64,000 nucleotides of DNA. It comes from Duganella phyllosphaerae (GTDB taxonomy: Bacteria; Pseudomonadota; Gammaproteobacteria; Burkholderiales; Burkholderiaceae_D). The translations under genes and the position numbers were made by a program. Location of the stretch: the NCBI RefSeq assembly GCF_001758785.1, contig NZ_LROM01000093.1, forward strand, positions 62,001-126,000. The letters are read 5' to 3'. Positions within the stretch are counted from its first letter, which is position 1. Every line of letters begins with the position of its first letter. The notes under the pieces were generated by a model. The model was not told the DNA's origin, did no database searches, and saw only the letters and a program-made list of their open reading frames with translations. Below are positions 43,540 to 52,156 of the stretch, one piece after another.

Positions 43540-43965
43540 ATGACCCGCATCGACTTCCACACCAACATCCCCGACAAGGTCGCCTACGCCTGCCGCCTGG
43601 CGCGCAAGGCGTTCGGCGCCAACCATCGCATCGTGGTGCTGGCGGACGATGCGCAGCAACTGGCCGAGCTCAACACGGCCCTGTGGACCTTCTCGACTAC
43701 CGACTTTTTACCGCATGTGCTGGCCGGTGATGCACTGGCCGAACACACGCCCATCATACTCACCGACAACGATGAGGCGGAATTACCACATACCGAATTA
43801 TTAGTGAATCTGTCGCGCCGCGCACCCTCCCGCGTGGACCGATTCGAGCGCATGATAGAAGTGATTTCCTCGGACGAGGATGATGCGGCTGCCGGCCGCA
43901 AGCGCTATGTCGCCTACAAGCAGCAGGAGTATCCACTCACTCACTTTGTCGCAGGAAAATCATGA
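43540..43965 (+). CDS. holC: DNA polymerase III chi subunit
   Basis: Links the DNA polymerase III clamp loader to single-strand-binding protein (in E. coli through the psi subunit). The 141-residue protein starts MTRIDFHTNIPDKVAYACRL and has ANHRIVVLADD, LWTFSTTDFLPHV and PIILTDNDEAELPHTELLVNLS, which are chi hallmarks. Its stop overlaps the start of the next gene by four bases (ATGA), suggesting translational coupling. No psi subunit gene is present nearby. Confidence 0.92.
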   Translation: MTRIDFHTNIPDKVAYACRLARKAFGANHRIVVLADDAQQLAELNTALWTFSTTDFLPHVLAGDALAEHTPIILTDNDEAELPHTELLVNLSRRAPSRVDRFERMIEVISSDEDDAAAGRKRYVAYKQQEYPLTHFVAGKS

Positions 43966-44351
43966 GCTCAACCTTTGATAATATTCCGGTCTTGACCGAA
44001 GTTCTGAAGACCGAACCGGCCGCCGAAGACCCTCTCCCCGCAGCAGCCCCAGCAGCCCCCACCAGGGCCGAGCTTGCCGCAACACTCGAAGCCGAAGCCA
44101 TCGACGGCTGGACCGATGCCGAATGGGCGATAATGGAGCACCGCCTGTCCGAGCGCATCATGCACAAGCTGCAATCGCGCGTCGATTTCGTGCTCGAGCA
44201 GCGCATCAAGGACAGCATGGCCGAAGTGCTCACGCACGCGCTGCACGGCCTCACCAACGAGATCCGCATCGGCCTGCACGACACCATCGAAAAAATCGTG
44301 GCCCGCGCCGTCTCGCAAGAACTGGTGCATCTGCAGGCGCAGAAAAAATAA
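43962..44351 (+). CDS. Small conserved protein coupled to holC
   Basis: A 129-residue soluble protein. The first 40 residues are Ala/Pro/Glu-rich and probably disordered; the rest is an amphipathic alpha-helical region (WTDAEWAIMEHRLSERIMHK, then RVDFVLEQRIKDSMAEVLTH, then EKIVARAVSQELVHLQ) that looks like a long coil. It overlaps holC by four bases, so expression is coupled. I recognise it as a conserved neighbour of holC in betaproteobacteria but know no function. It may be a replication-associated accessory, which is inference from context. Confidence 0.7.
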   Translation: MSSTFDNIPVLTEVLKTEPAAEDPLPAAAPAAPTRAELAATLEAEAIDGWTDAEWAIMEHRLSERIMHKLQSRVDFVLEQRIKDSMAEVLTHALHGLTNEIRIGLHDTIEKIVARAVSQELVHLQAQKK

Positions 44352-44366
44352 CCGTGGAGAATGACA

Positions 44367-45515
44367 ATGCAGTTCAAGGCTCAATGCATTCCACTTGCCA
44401 TCGCCCTGGCGTTTGCCAGCGCGGGCAGCGCCAGCGCCCAGGAAATCATCAAGATCGGCCACGTCGGCCCGGTCTCGGGTCCTTCGGCCCACCTCGGCAA
44501 GGACAATGAAAACGGCGCCAACATGGCGATCGAGGATCTGAACGCCAAGGGCATCAAGATCGACGGCAAGCCGGTCAAGTTCGTGCTGATGCTGGAGGAC
44601 GACGGCGCCGATCCCAAGCAGGGCACGGCGGTGGCGCAAAAGCTGGTCGATGCCAAGGTGAACGGCGTGATCGGCCACCTCAATTCCGGCACTTCGATCC
44701 CCGCGTCCAAGATTTATTACGACGCCGGCATCCCGCAAATCTCGCCTGCCACCACCCAGACCAAGTACACCCAGCAAGGCTTCAAATCGGCGTTCCGCGT
44801 GGTCGCCAATGACGCCAAGCTCGGCGGCACCCTGGGCGCTTACGCGGTAGGCAAGCTGGGCGCAAAAAAAATCGCCGTGATCGACGACCGCACGGCCTAC
44901 GGCCAGGGCGTGGCCAACGAGTTCATCAAGGGCGCCAAGAAGGCCTTGCCGGGCGTGCAGATCGTCGCCAAGGAATTCACCACCGACAAGGCCACCGACT
45001 TCAACGCCATTCTCACCTCGATCCGTGGCAAGGGCCCCGACCTGGTCTTCTTCGGCGGCATGGACTCGGTGGGCGGCCCGCTGCTGCGCCAGATGAAGGC
45101 GCTGGGCATTACCGCCAAGTACATGGGCGGCGACGGCGTGTGTACCGAGGCGCTGCCCAAGCTGGCCGGTGCGGCTGCCGTCAACGGCGTGGTGTACTGC
45201 GCCGAAGCGGGCGGCGTCACGCCAGCCGAGCAAAAGAATCTCGACGACTTCGTGGCCCGCTACAAGAAAAAATACAACAGCGACGTCCAGCTGTACGCGC
45301 CGTACGTGTACGACGCCGTGATGACCATGGCAGCGGCCATGCAGGAAGCCAAATCATCGCAGCCGGCCAAGTACCTGCCATTGCTGCAGAAGATCAACTA
45401 CCAGGGCGTGACGGGCCTGATTGCGTTCGACCAGTTCGGCGACATCAAGGACGGCGCGCTGACCTTGTTCACCTACAAGGATGGCAAGAAGACCAAGGTG
45501 GAAGTGGTCAAGTAA
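44367..45515 (+). CDS. Branched-chain amino acid ABC transporter substrate-binding protein
   Basis: A 382-residue periplasmic binding protein of the LivJ/BraC type. Signal peptide MQFKAQCIPLAIALAFASAGSASA. The mature part begins QEIIKIGHVGPVSGPSAHLGKD, followed by NGVIGHLNSGTSIPASKIYYDAGIPQISPATT and KKIAVIDDRTAYGQGVANEF, typical for leucine/isoleucine/valine-binding proteins. ATG 44367 is chosen because GGAG lies eight bases upstream; an ATG six bases earlier is too close. No transporter permease or ATPase genes follow, so it is a solitary binding protein in this window. Confidence 0.92.
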   Translation: MQFKAQCIPLAIALAFASAGSASAQEIIKIGHVGPVSGPSAHLGKDNENGANMAIEDLNAKGIKIDGKPVKFVLMLEDDGADPKQGTAVAQKLVDAKVNGVIGHLNSGTSIPASKIYYDAGIPQISPATTQTKYTQQGFKSAFRVVANDAKLGGTLGAYAVGKLGAKKIAVIDDRTAYGQGVANEFIKGAKKALPGVQIVAKEFTTDKATDFNAILTSIRGKGPDLVFFGGMDSVGGPLLRQMKALGITAKYMGGDGVCTEALPKLAGAAAVNGVVYCAEAGGVTPAEQKNLDDFVARYKKKYNSDVQLYAPYVYDAVMTMAAAMQEAKSSQPAKYLPLLQKINYQGVTGLIAFDQFGDIKDGALTLFTYKDGKKTKVEVVK

Positions 45516-45520
45516 AACAA

Positions 45521-45545
45521 AACGCGCCCTCGGGCGCGTTTGTTA
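45521..45545. terminator. Bidirectional terminator between binding-protein and cytochrome c genes
   Basis: Stem AACGCGCCC (45521-45529)/GGGCGCGTT (45532-45540), loop TC, with T-rich sequence after it on the plus strand and A-rich sequence before it (U-rich on the minus strand). Confidence 0.85.
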
Positions 45546-45588
45546 TTGTTTGTTATTTGTAGAGCAGAAGCGGGCGACGCAAAAGCGC

Positions 45589-45909
45589 TTACTTTTGCGC
45601 CAGCACCCATTTCACCAGGGTGCGGGCTTCCGCCTCGTTCACCTGTGGATTGGCTGGCATCGGGATCGCGCCCCAGGTACCCGAACCACCCTTCATCACC
45701 TTGGTGACGAGCTTGGATTCGGCATCTTTCTGGCCCGCGTATTTGGCGGCCACATCCTTGTAGGCAGGACCGACCAGCTTGGTGGCGACCGCGTGGCAAG
45801 CCATGCAGTTTTTCGCCTTGGCCAGATCCGAACCGGCATCGGCCATCGCTACTTGCGATGCGAACGCCGAAGCGACCAGTACACCCACCATCATCAAATT
45901 GCGTTTCAT
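45589..45909 (-). CDS. Class I c-type cytochrome (c-551/c-552-like)
   Basis: A small periplasmic electron carrier of 106 residues. The signal peptide is MKRNLMMVGVLVASAFASQVAMA. The heme-binding motif is KNCMACHAVATK, and the sixth ligand is a Met in WGAIPMPANPQ. It resembles cytochromes c551/c552 that donate electrons to cytochrome oxidase, peroxidase or nitrite reductase. It stands alone and converges with the substrate-binding-protein gene. Confidence 0.93.
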   Translation of the reverse strand: MKRNLMMVGVLVASAFASQVAMADAGSDLAKAKNCMACHAVATKLVGPAYKDVAAKYAGQKDAESKLVTKVMKGGSGTWGAIPMPANPQVNEAEARTLVKWVLAQK

Positions 45910-46070
45910 AAATCTCTCCAGTTAAGCTGCGAATTCCCGTGACATTTTACAGTGTTTTTTCTCTTCAGAATTTAACGCGCAAGTTGGCGCCATGGTTGAC
46001 CGAGACTAACGAGAGGATCTTCTAACCAATCAATGATCAGAGCAATAACATTCGGGTTTTGGCACTGGCT

Positions 46071-46481
46071 TCAATAAAACGGATTGAACAATTTGACACC
46101 GGTTGCCGAGAAGTCGCGGACATTGCGTGTGACGACCTCCAGGCCGTAGCTCAGTGCGATAGCAGCGATTTGCTTGTCGATCGGATGACTGGGGTCGGGC
46201 GACATCAAATATCCCCAGATCTGCGCGCACTCGTCATCAAAACCCAGTACTCGGTCGGCGTAATCGTGCGAGACAAGCGCCAGCCACGCGTCAAGTCGCC
46301 TTGCTTGCGGGTGAGCGCCGCGCTTGCGGATATTTTCGATACCACGCCTCAGTTCTCCCATCGTCTGCACGCTGAGATAGCAATCGAGAGACTGGTCGCC
46401 GGCGAAAAAGCTCAGAACGCCTGGATTGGCTCTGGCGCCCTTACGTGCTTCACTGATGACGTTGGTGTCGACGAGATACAT
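46071..46481 (-). CDS. vapC: VapC-type PIN-domain toxin
   Basis: A 136-residue PIN-domain ribonuclease toxin. It starts MYLVDTNVISEARKG, giving the first acidic active-site residue Asp5, with the second acidic position in VQTMGELRRGIENI and the later DKQIAAIAL region giving the third. PIN toxins of this kind cleave tRNA or mRNA. It is the second gene after its antitoxin, with eight bases between, in the order antitoxin-toxin. Confidence 0.9.
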   Translation of the reverse strand: MYLVDTNVISEARKGARANPGVLSFFAGDQSLDCYLSVQTMGELRRGIENIRKRGAHPQARRLDAWLALVSHDYADRVLGFDDECAQIWGYLMSPDPSHPIDKQIAAIALSYGLEVVTRNVRDFSATGVKLFNPFY

Positions 46482-46489
46482 CGCCAGGC

Positions 46490-46702
46490 CTACGCGCCGC
46501 GCACCTCGAAATCATCATCGCGACCCACATCAGGCATGCTGGCCAGTACTTCAAGAAATGGCCGGCGTCGTGGCCTTTGCAATGCGGACTTCAGGATTTC
46601 GCGGTGTTCGGCTTCGGTGCTGCGGCCGTTGGCAGCGGCCCGGCGTTTCAATCCCAGTGCGATGTTTTCATCCACATCGTGGATGATCAGTTTGGTTGTC
46701 AT
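46490..46702 (-). CDS. vapB: VapB/FitA-like antitoxin
   Basis: A 70-residue antitoxin with a ribbon-helix-helix type N-terminus (MTTKLIIHDVDENIALGLKRRAAANGRSTEAEHREILKSAL), which in FitA/VapB proteins binds the operon promoter, and a C-terminal tail (LEVLASMPDVGRDDDFEVRG) that would wrap the toxin. The start is set by GGGAGGCACC before the ATG; an in-frame start 45 bases upstream is less likely. Pairs with the toxin gene eight bases downstream. Confidence 0.88.
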   Translation of the reverse strand: MTTKLIIHDVDENIALGLKRRAAANGRSTEAEHREILKSALQRPRRRPFLEVLASMPDVGRDDDFEVRGA

Positions 46703-46777
46703 GGTGCCTCCCTCGTTGCGAGTGATAAGCCATCTTAGGCCTGTCACGCGGACGATGCAAGCGCGGCCAATCGAGAA

Positions 46778-46804
46778 ACCGCCGCAGCAAGGCGCTGCGG
46801 CGGT
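46778..46804 (-). terminator. Terminator after ilvD
   Basis: Eleven-base-pair stem ACCGCCGCAGC/GCTGCGGCGGT with a five-base loop, followed on the minus strand by TTTCTCG. It is located after the ilvD stop and before the vapB promoter region. Confidence 0.65.
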
Positions 46805-46832
46805 ATCGCTACGGAAGTGAGCCGGAGCGAAC

Positions 46833-48695
46833 TTAGCGCTTCAGTTGCGACAAATCGCGCACCGCGCCGCGGTCGGCCGAGGTGGTCAGTGCGGCGTAGG
46901 CTTGCAGCGCCTGCGAGACGTAGCGCTCGCGGTCGACCGGTTGCCAGGCGGCGTCGCCTTTCGCTTCCATGGTGGCGCGGCGCGCGGCCAGCTCGGCGTC
47001 GATGATGCGCAGGTTGATGGTGCGGTTGGGGATGTCGATGTCGATCATGTCGCCCTCTTCCACCAGGCCGATGGCGCCGCCTTCAGCCGCTTCCGGCGAG
47101 GCATGGCCGATCACCAGGCCCGATGAACCACCGGAGAAGCGACCGTCGGTCAGCAGCGCACACGACTTGCCCAGGCCTTTCGACTTGATGTACGAGGTCG
47201 GGTACAACATCTCCTGCATGCCGGGGCCACCCTTCGGTCCTTCGTAGCGGATGATGACCACGTCGCCGGCGTGCACGGTGTCGCCGAGAATGGCGGCCAC
47301 TGCGTCGTCCTGGCTCTCGAACACGCGCGCCTTGCCGCTGAACTTGAGGATGCTCTCATCGACGCCGGCGGTTTTGACGATGCAGCCGTTGAGCGCCAGG
47401 TTACCGTACAACACGGCCAGACCGCCGTCCTGCGAGTAAGCGTGCTCCTTGTCGCGGATGCAGCCGGTGCTGCGATCCAGGTCCAGCGAGGCGAAGCGCT
47501 CGGACTGCGAGAACGCCGTCTGCGTGGGCACGCCGCCCGGTGCGGCGCGGAACAGCTGGTGCACGGCCGGGTCGTCGCTGCGCTTGATGTCGTTGCGTTC
47601 GATGGCGTCGGCCATGGTGGGCGCGTGGATGGTCGGACGGGTGGTGTCGAGCAGGCCGCCGCGCGCCAGTTCGCCCAAAATCGAGATGATGCCGCCGGCG
47701 CGGTGCACGTCTTCGATGTGGTACTTGTCGGTCATCGGCGCGACCTTGCACAGGCAGGGCACCTTGCGCGAGATGCGGTCGATGTCGGCCATGGTGAAGT
47801 CCACGCCCGCTTCGTGCGCAGCTGCCAGCAGGTGCAGCACGGTGTTGGTGGAGCCGCCCATCGAGACGTCGAGCGCCATGGCGTTTTCGAACGTGGCCTT
47901 GTTGGCGATGGTGCGCGGCAGGATCGAGTAATCGTCCTGCTCGTAGTGGCGGCGCGCCAGGTCCACGATCAGGCGGCCGGCGCGCAGGAACAGCTGCTCG
48001 CGGTCCGAGTGCGTGGCCAGCACGGTGCCGTTACCGGGCAGGGACAGGCCCAGCGCCTCGGTCAGGCAGTTCATCGAGTTGGCGGTAAACATGCCCGAGC
48101 ACGAACCGCAGGTCGGACAGGCCGAGCGTTCGATTTCGGCGACGTCGGCGTCGGAGACGGTGTCGTCGCCGGCCTTGATCATGGCGTCCACCAGGTCGAG
48201 CTTGATGATCTTCTGGCCGCCATTGACCACCTTGACCACTTTGCCGGCTTCCATCGGGCCGCCGGAGACGAACACCACGGGAATGTTGATGCGCATGGCA
48301 GCCATCAGCATGCCCGGCGTGATCTTGTCGCAGTTGGAGATGCACACCATCGCATCGGCGCAGTGGGCGTTGACCATGTACTCGACCGAGTCGGCGATCA
48401 GATCGCGCGACGGCAGCGAGTACAACATGCCGCCGTGGCCCATGGCGATGCCGTCATCGACCGCGATGGTGTTGAATTCTTTCGCAACGCCACCGGCTTT
48501 TTCGATCTCGCGCGCCACCAGCTGGCCCAGGTCCTTCAGGTGCACATGGCCGGGCACGAACTGGGTGAAGGAGTTGACGACCGCGATGATCGGCTTGTCG
48601 AAGTCGCCGTCCTTCATGCCGGTAGCGCGCCACAGGGCGCGCGCGCCGGCCATGTTGCGGCCGTGGGTGGTGGTGCGGGAACGATAGACTGGCAT
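46833..48695 (-). CDS. ilvD: Dihydroxy-acid dehydratase
   Basis: Iron-sulfur enzyme of valine, isoleucine and coenzyme A precursor synthesis: it removes water from dihydroxy acids to give the 2-keto acids. Protein of 620 residues, the length of the E. coli type. The cluster-binding cysteine motifs are visible in [13 protein letters not shown] and [18 protein letters not shown]; the active-site region [19 protein letters not shown] is intact. Start [19 protein letters not shown], with GGAG eight bases upstream; an upstream in-frame start lacks this. Divergent from a LysR gene. Confidence 0.96.
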   Translation of the reverse strand: MPVYRSRTTTHGRNMAGARALWRATGMKDGDFDKPIIAVVNSFTQFVPGHVHLKDLGQLVAREIEKAGGVAKEFNTIAVDDGIAMGHGGMLYSLPSRDLIADSVEYMVNAHCADAMVCISNCDKITPGMLMAAMRINIPVVFVSGGPMEAGKVVKVVNGGQKIIKLDLVDAMIKAGDDTVSDADVAEIERSACPTCGSCSGMFTANSMNCLTEALGLSLPGNGTVLATHSDREQLFLRAGRLIVDLARRHYEQDDYSILPRTIANKATFENAMALDVSMGGSTNTVLHLLAAAHEAGVDFTMADIDRISRKVPCLCKVAPMTDKYHIEDVHRAGGIISILGELARGGLLDTTRPTIHAPTMADAIERNDIKRSDDPAVHQLFRAAPGGVPTQTAFSQSERFASLDLDRSTGCIRDKEHAYSQDGGLAVLYGNLALNGCIVKTAGVDESILKFSGKARVFESQDDAVAAILGDTVHAGDVVIIRYEGPKGGPGMQEMLYPTSYIKSKGLGKSCALLTDGRFSGGSSGLVIGHASPEAAEGGAIGLVEEGDMIDIDIPNRTINLRIIDAELAARRATMEAKGDAAWQPVDRERYVSQALQAYAALTTSADRGAVRDLSQLKR

Positions 48696-48828
48696 GATGG
48701 ATCTCCAAAGATAAGGCGGCAACGTAGCACGACAGAGTGCCTTGGCCCTGCTGGCCTGTCAAATATAAGATTGTCGCTCCTGTGAGTCGTATAAACTATC
48801 ACAGCCTAAAATTTGAATAGAAATACAT

Positions 48829-49743
48829 ATGAACCTGGAACTGCGTCAGTTACGCTACTTCGTCACCGTCGCCGAGGAGCTGCACTTCGGCCGCGCCGCG
48901 CTGCGCCTGCACATGACGCAGCCGCCGCTGTCGCAGACGATCCAGGCGCTGGAAGAGCTGCTGGGCGCCCCGGTATTCGAGCGTAACCGCCGCGGCGTTA
49001 CGCTCACGCCAGCCGGCAGTGCGCTGCTGCCCGAGGCGCGCCGGATGCTGGCGCAAGCCCAGGAACTGCCGCAACTGGTGCAGCGCGCGGCCGCCGGCGA
49101 AGTCGGGCGCCTGGCCCTGGCCTTTGTCTCCTCGGCCGACTACAGCGTGCTGCCGCCGTTTCTGCGCGCCTATCGCGCCGCCTACCCACAGGTGCAGATC
49201 ACCTTGCAGGAAGCCACGTCCGATTTGCAGCTCGACGACTTGCTGCACAACCGCATCGACGTGGGCCTCCTGATCCCGCCGCTGCCCGACAAGGCTCGCA
49301 CCGAGCTCGATTATCTGCCGGTGCTGCGCGAACCGCTGGTGCTGGCCGTGCCCACCGGCCTGCCGGCAGTGAAGAAGCGCGGCAAGCCAGCCTTGAACGC
49401 GTTGCCGGCACTGCCGCTGATCATCTTCCCGCGCGCCATCTCGCCGGGCCTGTACGACGCCATCCTGTCGGTGTTTCGCGACGCCGGCGTCACGCCCGAA
49501 ATCGGCCAGCAGGCGATCCAGATGCAGACCATCGTCGGCCTGGTGTCGGCCGGCATGGGCATGGCGCTGGTGCCGCAGTCGGTCTCCAACCTGATGCGTC
49601 CCGGAGTAGAATACCGTGCGCTGGCCCACACCACGCCGCTGGTCGAAACCGGACTGGCCTGGCGACGCGACAATGCCTCGCCCGTGCTGCGCGGCTTTTT
49701 GGAATTATTAAGAAAAGAAGTAAGGAAAACCGCCCTATGCTGA
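48829..49743 (+). CDS. LysR-family transcriptional regulator divergent from ilvD
   Basis: A 304-residue regulator. The winged-helix domain is at residues 1-60 (MNLELRQLRYFVTVAEELHF, then MTQPPLSQTIQALEELLGAPVF), the CbnR/BenM type, with a two-lobed effector domain beyond residue 90. It is divergent from ilvD, separated by 133 bases, so it may control ilvD, but there is no direct evidence. Its stop overlaps the lgt start by seven bases, which suggests translational coupling to that essential gene. Confidence 0.9.
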   Translation: MNLELRQLRYFVTVAEELHFGRAALRLHMTQPPLSQTIQALEELLGAPVFERNRRGVTLTPAGSALLPEARRMLAQAQELPQLVQRAAAGEVGRLALAFVSSADYSVLPPFLRAYRAAYPQVQITLQEATSDLQLDDLLHNRIDVGLLIPPLPDKARTELDYLPVLREPLVLAVPTGLPAVKKRGKPALNALPALPLIIFPRAISPGLYDAILSVFRDAGVTPEIGQQAIQMQTIVGLVSAGMGMALVPQSVSNLMRPGVEYRALAHTTPLVETGLAWRRDNASPVLRGFLELLRKEVRKTALC

Positions 49744-50633
49744 TCCACCCGATGCCCGATCCGGTCGCCCTCCAACTGGGGCCGGTCGCGATCCACTGGT
49801 ATGGCCTGATGTACGTCCTGGCGTTTGCGCTGTTCATTGCGCTCGGCCGCGTGCGCATCAGGCAGCCGCACATTGCCGCCCAGCTGTGGCGCAAGGAAGA
49901 CCTCGACGACATGCTGTTCTACGGCATGCTGGGCGTGGTCATCGGCGGGCGCCTGGGCGAAGTGCTGTTCTACGAGCCGGTCAAGTATTTTTCCAATCCG
50001 ATCGAGATCTTCAAGGTGTGGCACGGCGGCATGTCGTTCCACGGCGGCTTTATCGGCGTGCTGATCGCCATGTCGCTGTGGGCGCGCAAGTCGGGGCGCA
50101 ACATCCTCGACGTGTACGACTTCATCGCGCCGCTGGTGCCGCTCGGCTACGCCGCCGGCCGCATGGGCAACTTCATCAACGCCGAACTGCCGGGCCGCGT
50201 CGTGGCCGACCAGTCGCTTCCATGGGCCATGCTCTGGCCTGATAATTCGTTCCCGCTGCATCCGAACCCGGTATTCCTGCAAGGCCTGCGCCATCCGTCG
50301 CCGATCTACCAGATGCTGATCGACGGCCTGCTGGTGTTCATCATCCTGTGGCTGTATGCACGCAAGGAGCGGCCGCGCCTGGCGGTGGGCGCGTTCTACA
50401 CGCTGCTGTATGGCTGCGCGCGGTTTTTTACCGAGTACTTCCGCACGCCGGACTGGGAAACCACGTTCCTGGGCATGCCGATCACGTCGGGCCAGGTGCT
50501 GTCGCTGCCGATGGTGGTGGCGGCGATCGCCATGCTGGTGTGGGCCTACAAGGTACGCCAGCGTGGCACGGCACCGACGATCAACCCGCAAAGCAAACCG
50601 GGGTCGGACCCCGTACGGGGTCCGACCCCATAG
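49737..50633 (+). CDS. lgt: Prolipoprotein diacylglyceryl transferase
   Basis: Inner-membrane enzyme that attaches a diacylglyceryl group to the lipobox cysteine of prolipoproteins, such as the efflux and phosphoesterase lipoproteins in this window. About seven membrane segments. Signature residues are in MSFHGGFIGVLIAM and YAAGRMGNFINAELPGRVV, and FPLHPNPVFLQGL. Protein of 298 residues. Its last ten or so residues, KPGSDPVRGPTP, are encoded by a 30-bp repeat (50600-50629), which also provides the end of the gene; the family normally ends shortly before this. AAGGA lies about twelve bases before the ATG. Confidence 0.95.
   Translation: MLIHPMPDPVALQLGPVAIHWYGLMYVLAFALFIALGRVRIRQPHIAAQLWRKEDLDDMLFYGMLGVVIGGRLGEVLFYEPVKYFSNPIEIFKVWHGGMSFHGGFIGVLIAMSLWARKSGRNILDVYDFIAPLVPLGYAAGRMGNFINAELPGRVVADQSLPWAMLWPDNSFPLHPNPVFLQGLRHPSPIYQMLIDGLLVFIILWLYARKERPRLAVGAFYTLLYGCARFFTEYFRTPDWETTFLGMPITSGQVLSLPMVVAAIAMLVWAYKVRQRGTAPTINPQSKPGSDPVRGPTP
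50600..50629. repeat. 30-bp palindromic REP-like repeat, copy 4 (inside the lgt 3' end)
   Basis: Arms GGGGTCGGACCCC and GGGGTCCGACCCC, same as copies at 876, 4401 and 17322. It shares the upstream word AACCCGCAAAGCAAA with copy 1. It is within the lgt reading frame, just before its stop codon. Confidence 0.88.
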
Positions 50634-50652
50634 GTTGTAGGGGTGGCAGGGA

Positions 50653-51111
<459 letters not shown>

Positions 51112-51127
51112 ACATCGTCTCCGAACG

Positions 51128-51167
51128 AAAAAAAGCGGCTGGACATTTTCATGCCAACCGCTTTTTA
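51128..51167 (-). terminator. Terminator of the zapA / 6S RNA transcript
   Basis: Stem AAAAGCGGCTGG (from 51131) against CCAACCGCTTTT (to 51165), with one mismatch. On the minus strand it ends in a run of U. It precedes the EVE gene start and would end the upstream 6S RNA transcript. Confidence 0.75.
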
Positions 51168-51179
51168 AGGAATTAAATC

Positions 51180-51363
51180 CTGAATGAGTACCCCGCTTGT
51201 GCCGTTATGCCGGCATCCCGAACCTAATGGCTCAGGTGGTCACGGTTAGTTCAATTTCGGGTTCATCGAACAAGCGATGCTCACGCCCACCAAACAAAAT
51301 CCCACGACCGGTGCAAACAAATGGTTCAAGGAATATATGACATTCACGAACACTGCAGGGTGA
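51180..51363 (-). ncRNA. ssrS: 6S RNA (predicted)
   Basis: The 308-base gap between the EVE gene and zapA contains no open frame but has the place and size of 6S RNA, which in many proteobacteria lies immediately downstream of zapA. On the minus strand it would start CCCTGCAGTGTTCG..., resembling 6S 5' ends, and run about 184 bases to ...GTACTCATTCAGGA; the two ends can pair in part (CCTG/CAGG). 6S RNA binds sigma-70 RNA polymerase in stationary phase. Boundaries are approximate, and the call rests on location, size and 5'-end resemblance. Confidence 0.65.
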
Positions 51364-51419
51364 CGCCAGTTTACTCTTTTGTCCGCCGCAAAGGAAGGAG
51401 TTTGATGCTTAAAAACCGG

Positions 51420-51731
51420 TTAAAACAGTGCTTCTTGCGGCGTGAGTGCGGTATCCAACACCTTGTGCATGGCGGCGATCTTGGTCTGCACCTCGAGGAT
51501 GGACATGTCGGACAACGGGCCTTGCGGCGCCTTGATCGACAGGAATTCCGCCGCCACGCTCAGCGCTGCCATGACCGCGATACGGTCGTTGCCCTTGACC
51601 CGGCCCGACGCGCGGATGCCGGTCATTTTCTTGTCGAGCATGACAGACGCTTCGCGCAAGGCGCGCTCTTCGTCGGCCTTGCACATCAGGCGATACGATT
51701 GGCCCATGATAGTGACGTCGAGCTCGATCAT
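51420..51731 (-). CDS. zapA: Cell division protein ZapA
   Basis: Binds FtsZ and bundles protofilaments at the division ring. The 103-residue protein starts MIELDVTIMGQSYRLMCKADE and has LREASVMLDKKMTGIRASGRVKG and DRIAVMAALSVAAEF, the ZapA core, then a coiled-coil end. It overlaps the zapB-like gene by four bases on the same strand, and the 6S RNA lies next, an arrangement typical of proteobacteria. Confidence 0.92.
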   Translation of the reverse strand: MIELDVTIMGQSYRLMCKADEERALREASVMLDKKMTGIRASGRVKGNDRIAVMAALSVAAEFLSIKAPQGPLSDMSILEVQTKIAAMHKVLDTALTPQEALF

Positions 51732-52018
51732 CGTACTTCCTCATGTTGTGCGGCAGGTGCAATGGCGTCGCCAGCTGCCAGTTCGGTTGCTTCGGCTTCC
51801 TCGTCCTCCGGCACCGGCTCGGGCACCAGCGATGGCACGTGCACCAGCAGCGCCTGCACGCGGTCGGCGGCCTCGCTCAGGCGGCGTTGATATCCCATGT
51901 TTTCCACCACGAGGGCGGCATTGGCCTGACGCAACTGGGCGTTTTCGCGGCGCAAAGCATTGGTCATCTCGGCCAGCTGGTCGATCTTGTCGGATAGTTC
52001 TTGGAAGTCTGAAATCAT
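51728..52018 (-). CDS. ZapB-like coiled-coil protein
   Basis: A 96-residue protein whose first two thirds are a heptad coiled coil (ELSDKIDQLAEMTNALRREN, AQLRQANAALVVENMGYQRR). The tail is Glu/Pro/Ala-rich and probably disordered. Such small coiled-coil genes ahead of zapA in betaproteobacteria are thought to be cell-division factors like ZapB. The four-base overlap with zapA suggests coupled translation. The role is inferred by position. Confidence 0.8.
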   Translation of the reverse strand: MISDFQELSDKIDQLAEMTNALRRENAQLRQANAALVVENMGYQRRLSEAADRVQALLVHVPSLVPEPVPEDEEAEATELAAGDAIAPAAQHEEVR

Positions 52019-52102
52019 CCCGCCACTATAGGCAGGGCGCGGGGTGCCGTCAACCGAATCACGTGTCCGGCCCCGAATTTTAAGTAAAACGCAAGTTAAC
52101 TA

Positions 52103-52130
52103 TTTGCGCGCCAGACATTCGGCGCGCAAA
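52103..52130. terminator. Hairpin after the GH2 gene (possible terminator)
   Basis: Perfect ten-base-pair stem TTTGCGCGCC (52103-52112)/GGCGCGCAAA (52121-52130) with an eight-base loop, located past the GH2 stop codon. There is no long U-tract, so terminator activity is uncertain. Confidence 0.45.
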
Positions 52131-52156
52131 TCTGTGACTTTTGTTACTTTTTGAGC

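Noticed and set aside
46071..46702. A larger defence island around the VapBC pair
   Set aside because: The neighbours are a housekeeping cytochrome c gene and ilvD; there are no restriction, CBASS, Gabija or other defence genes.
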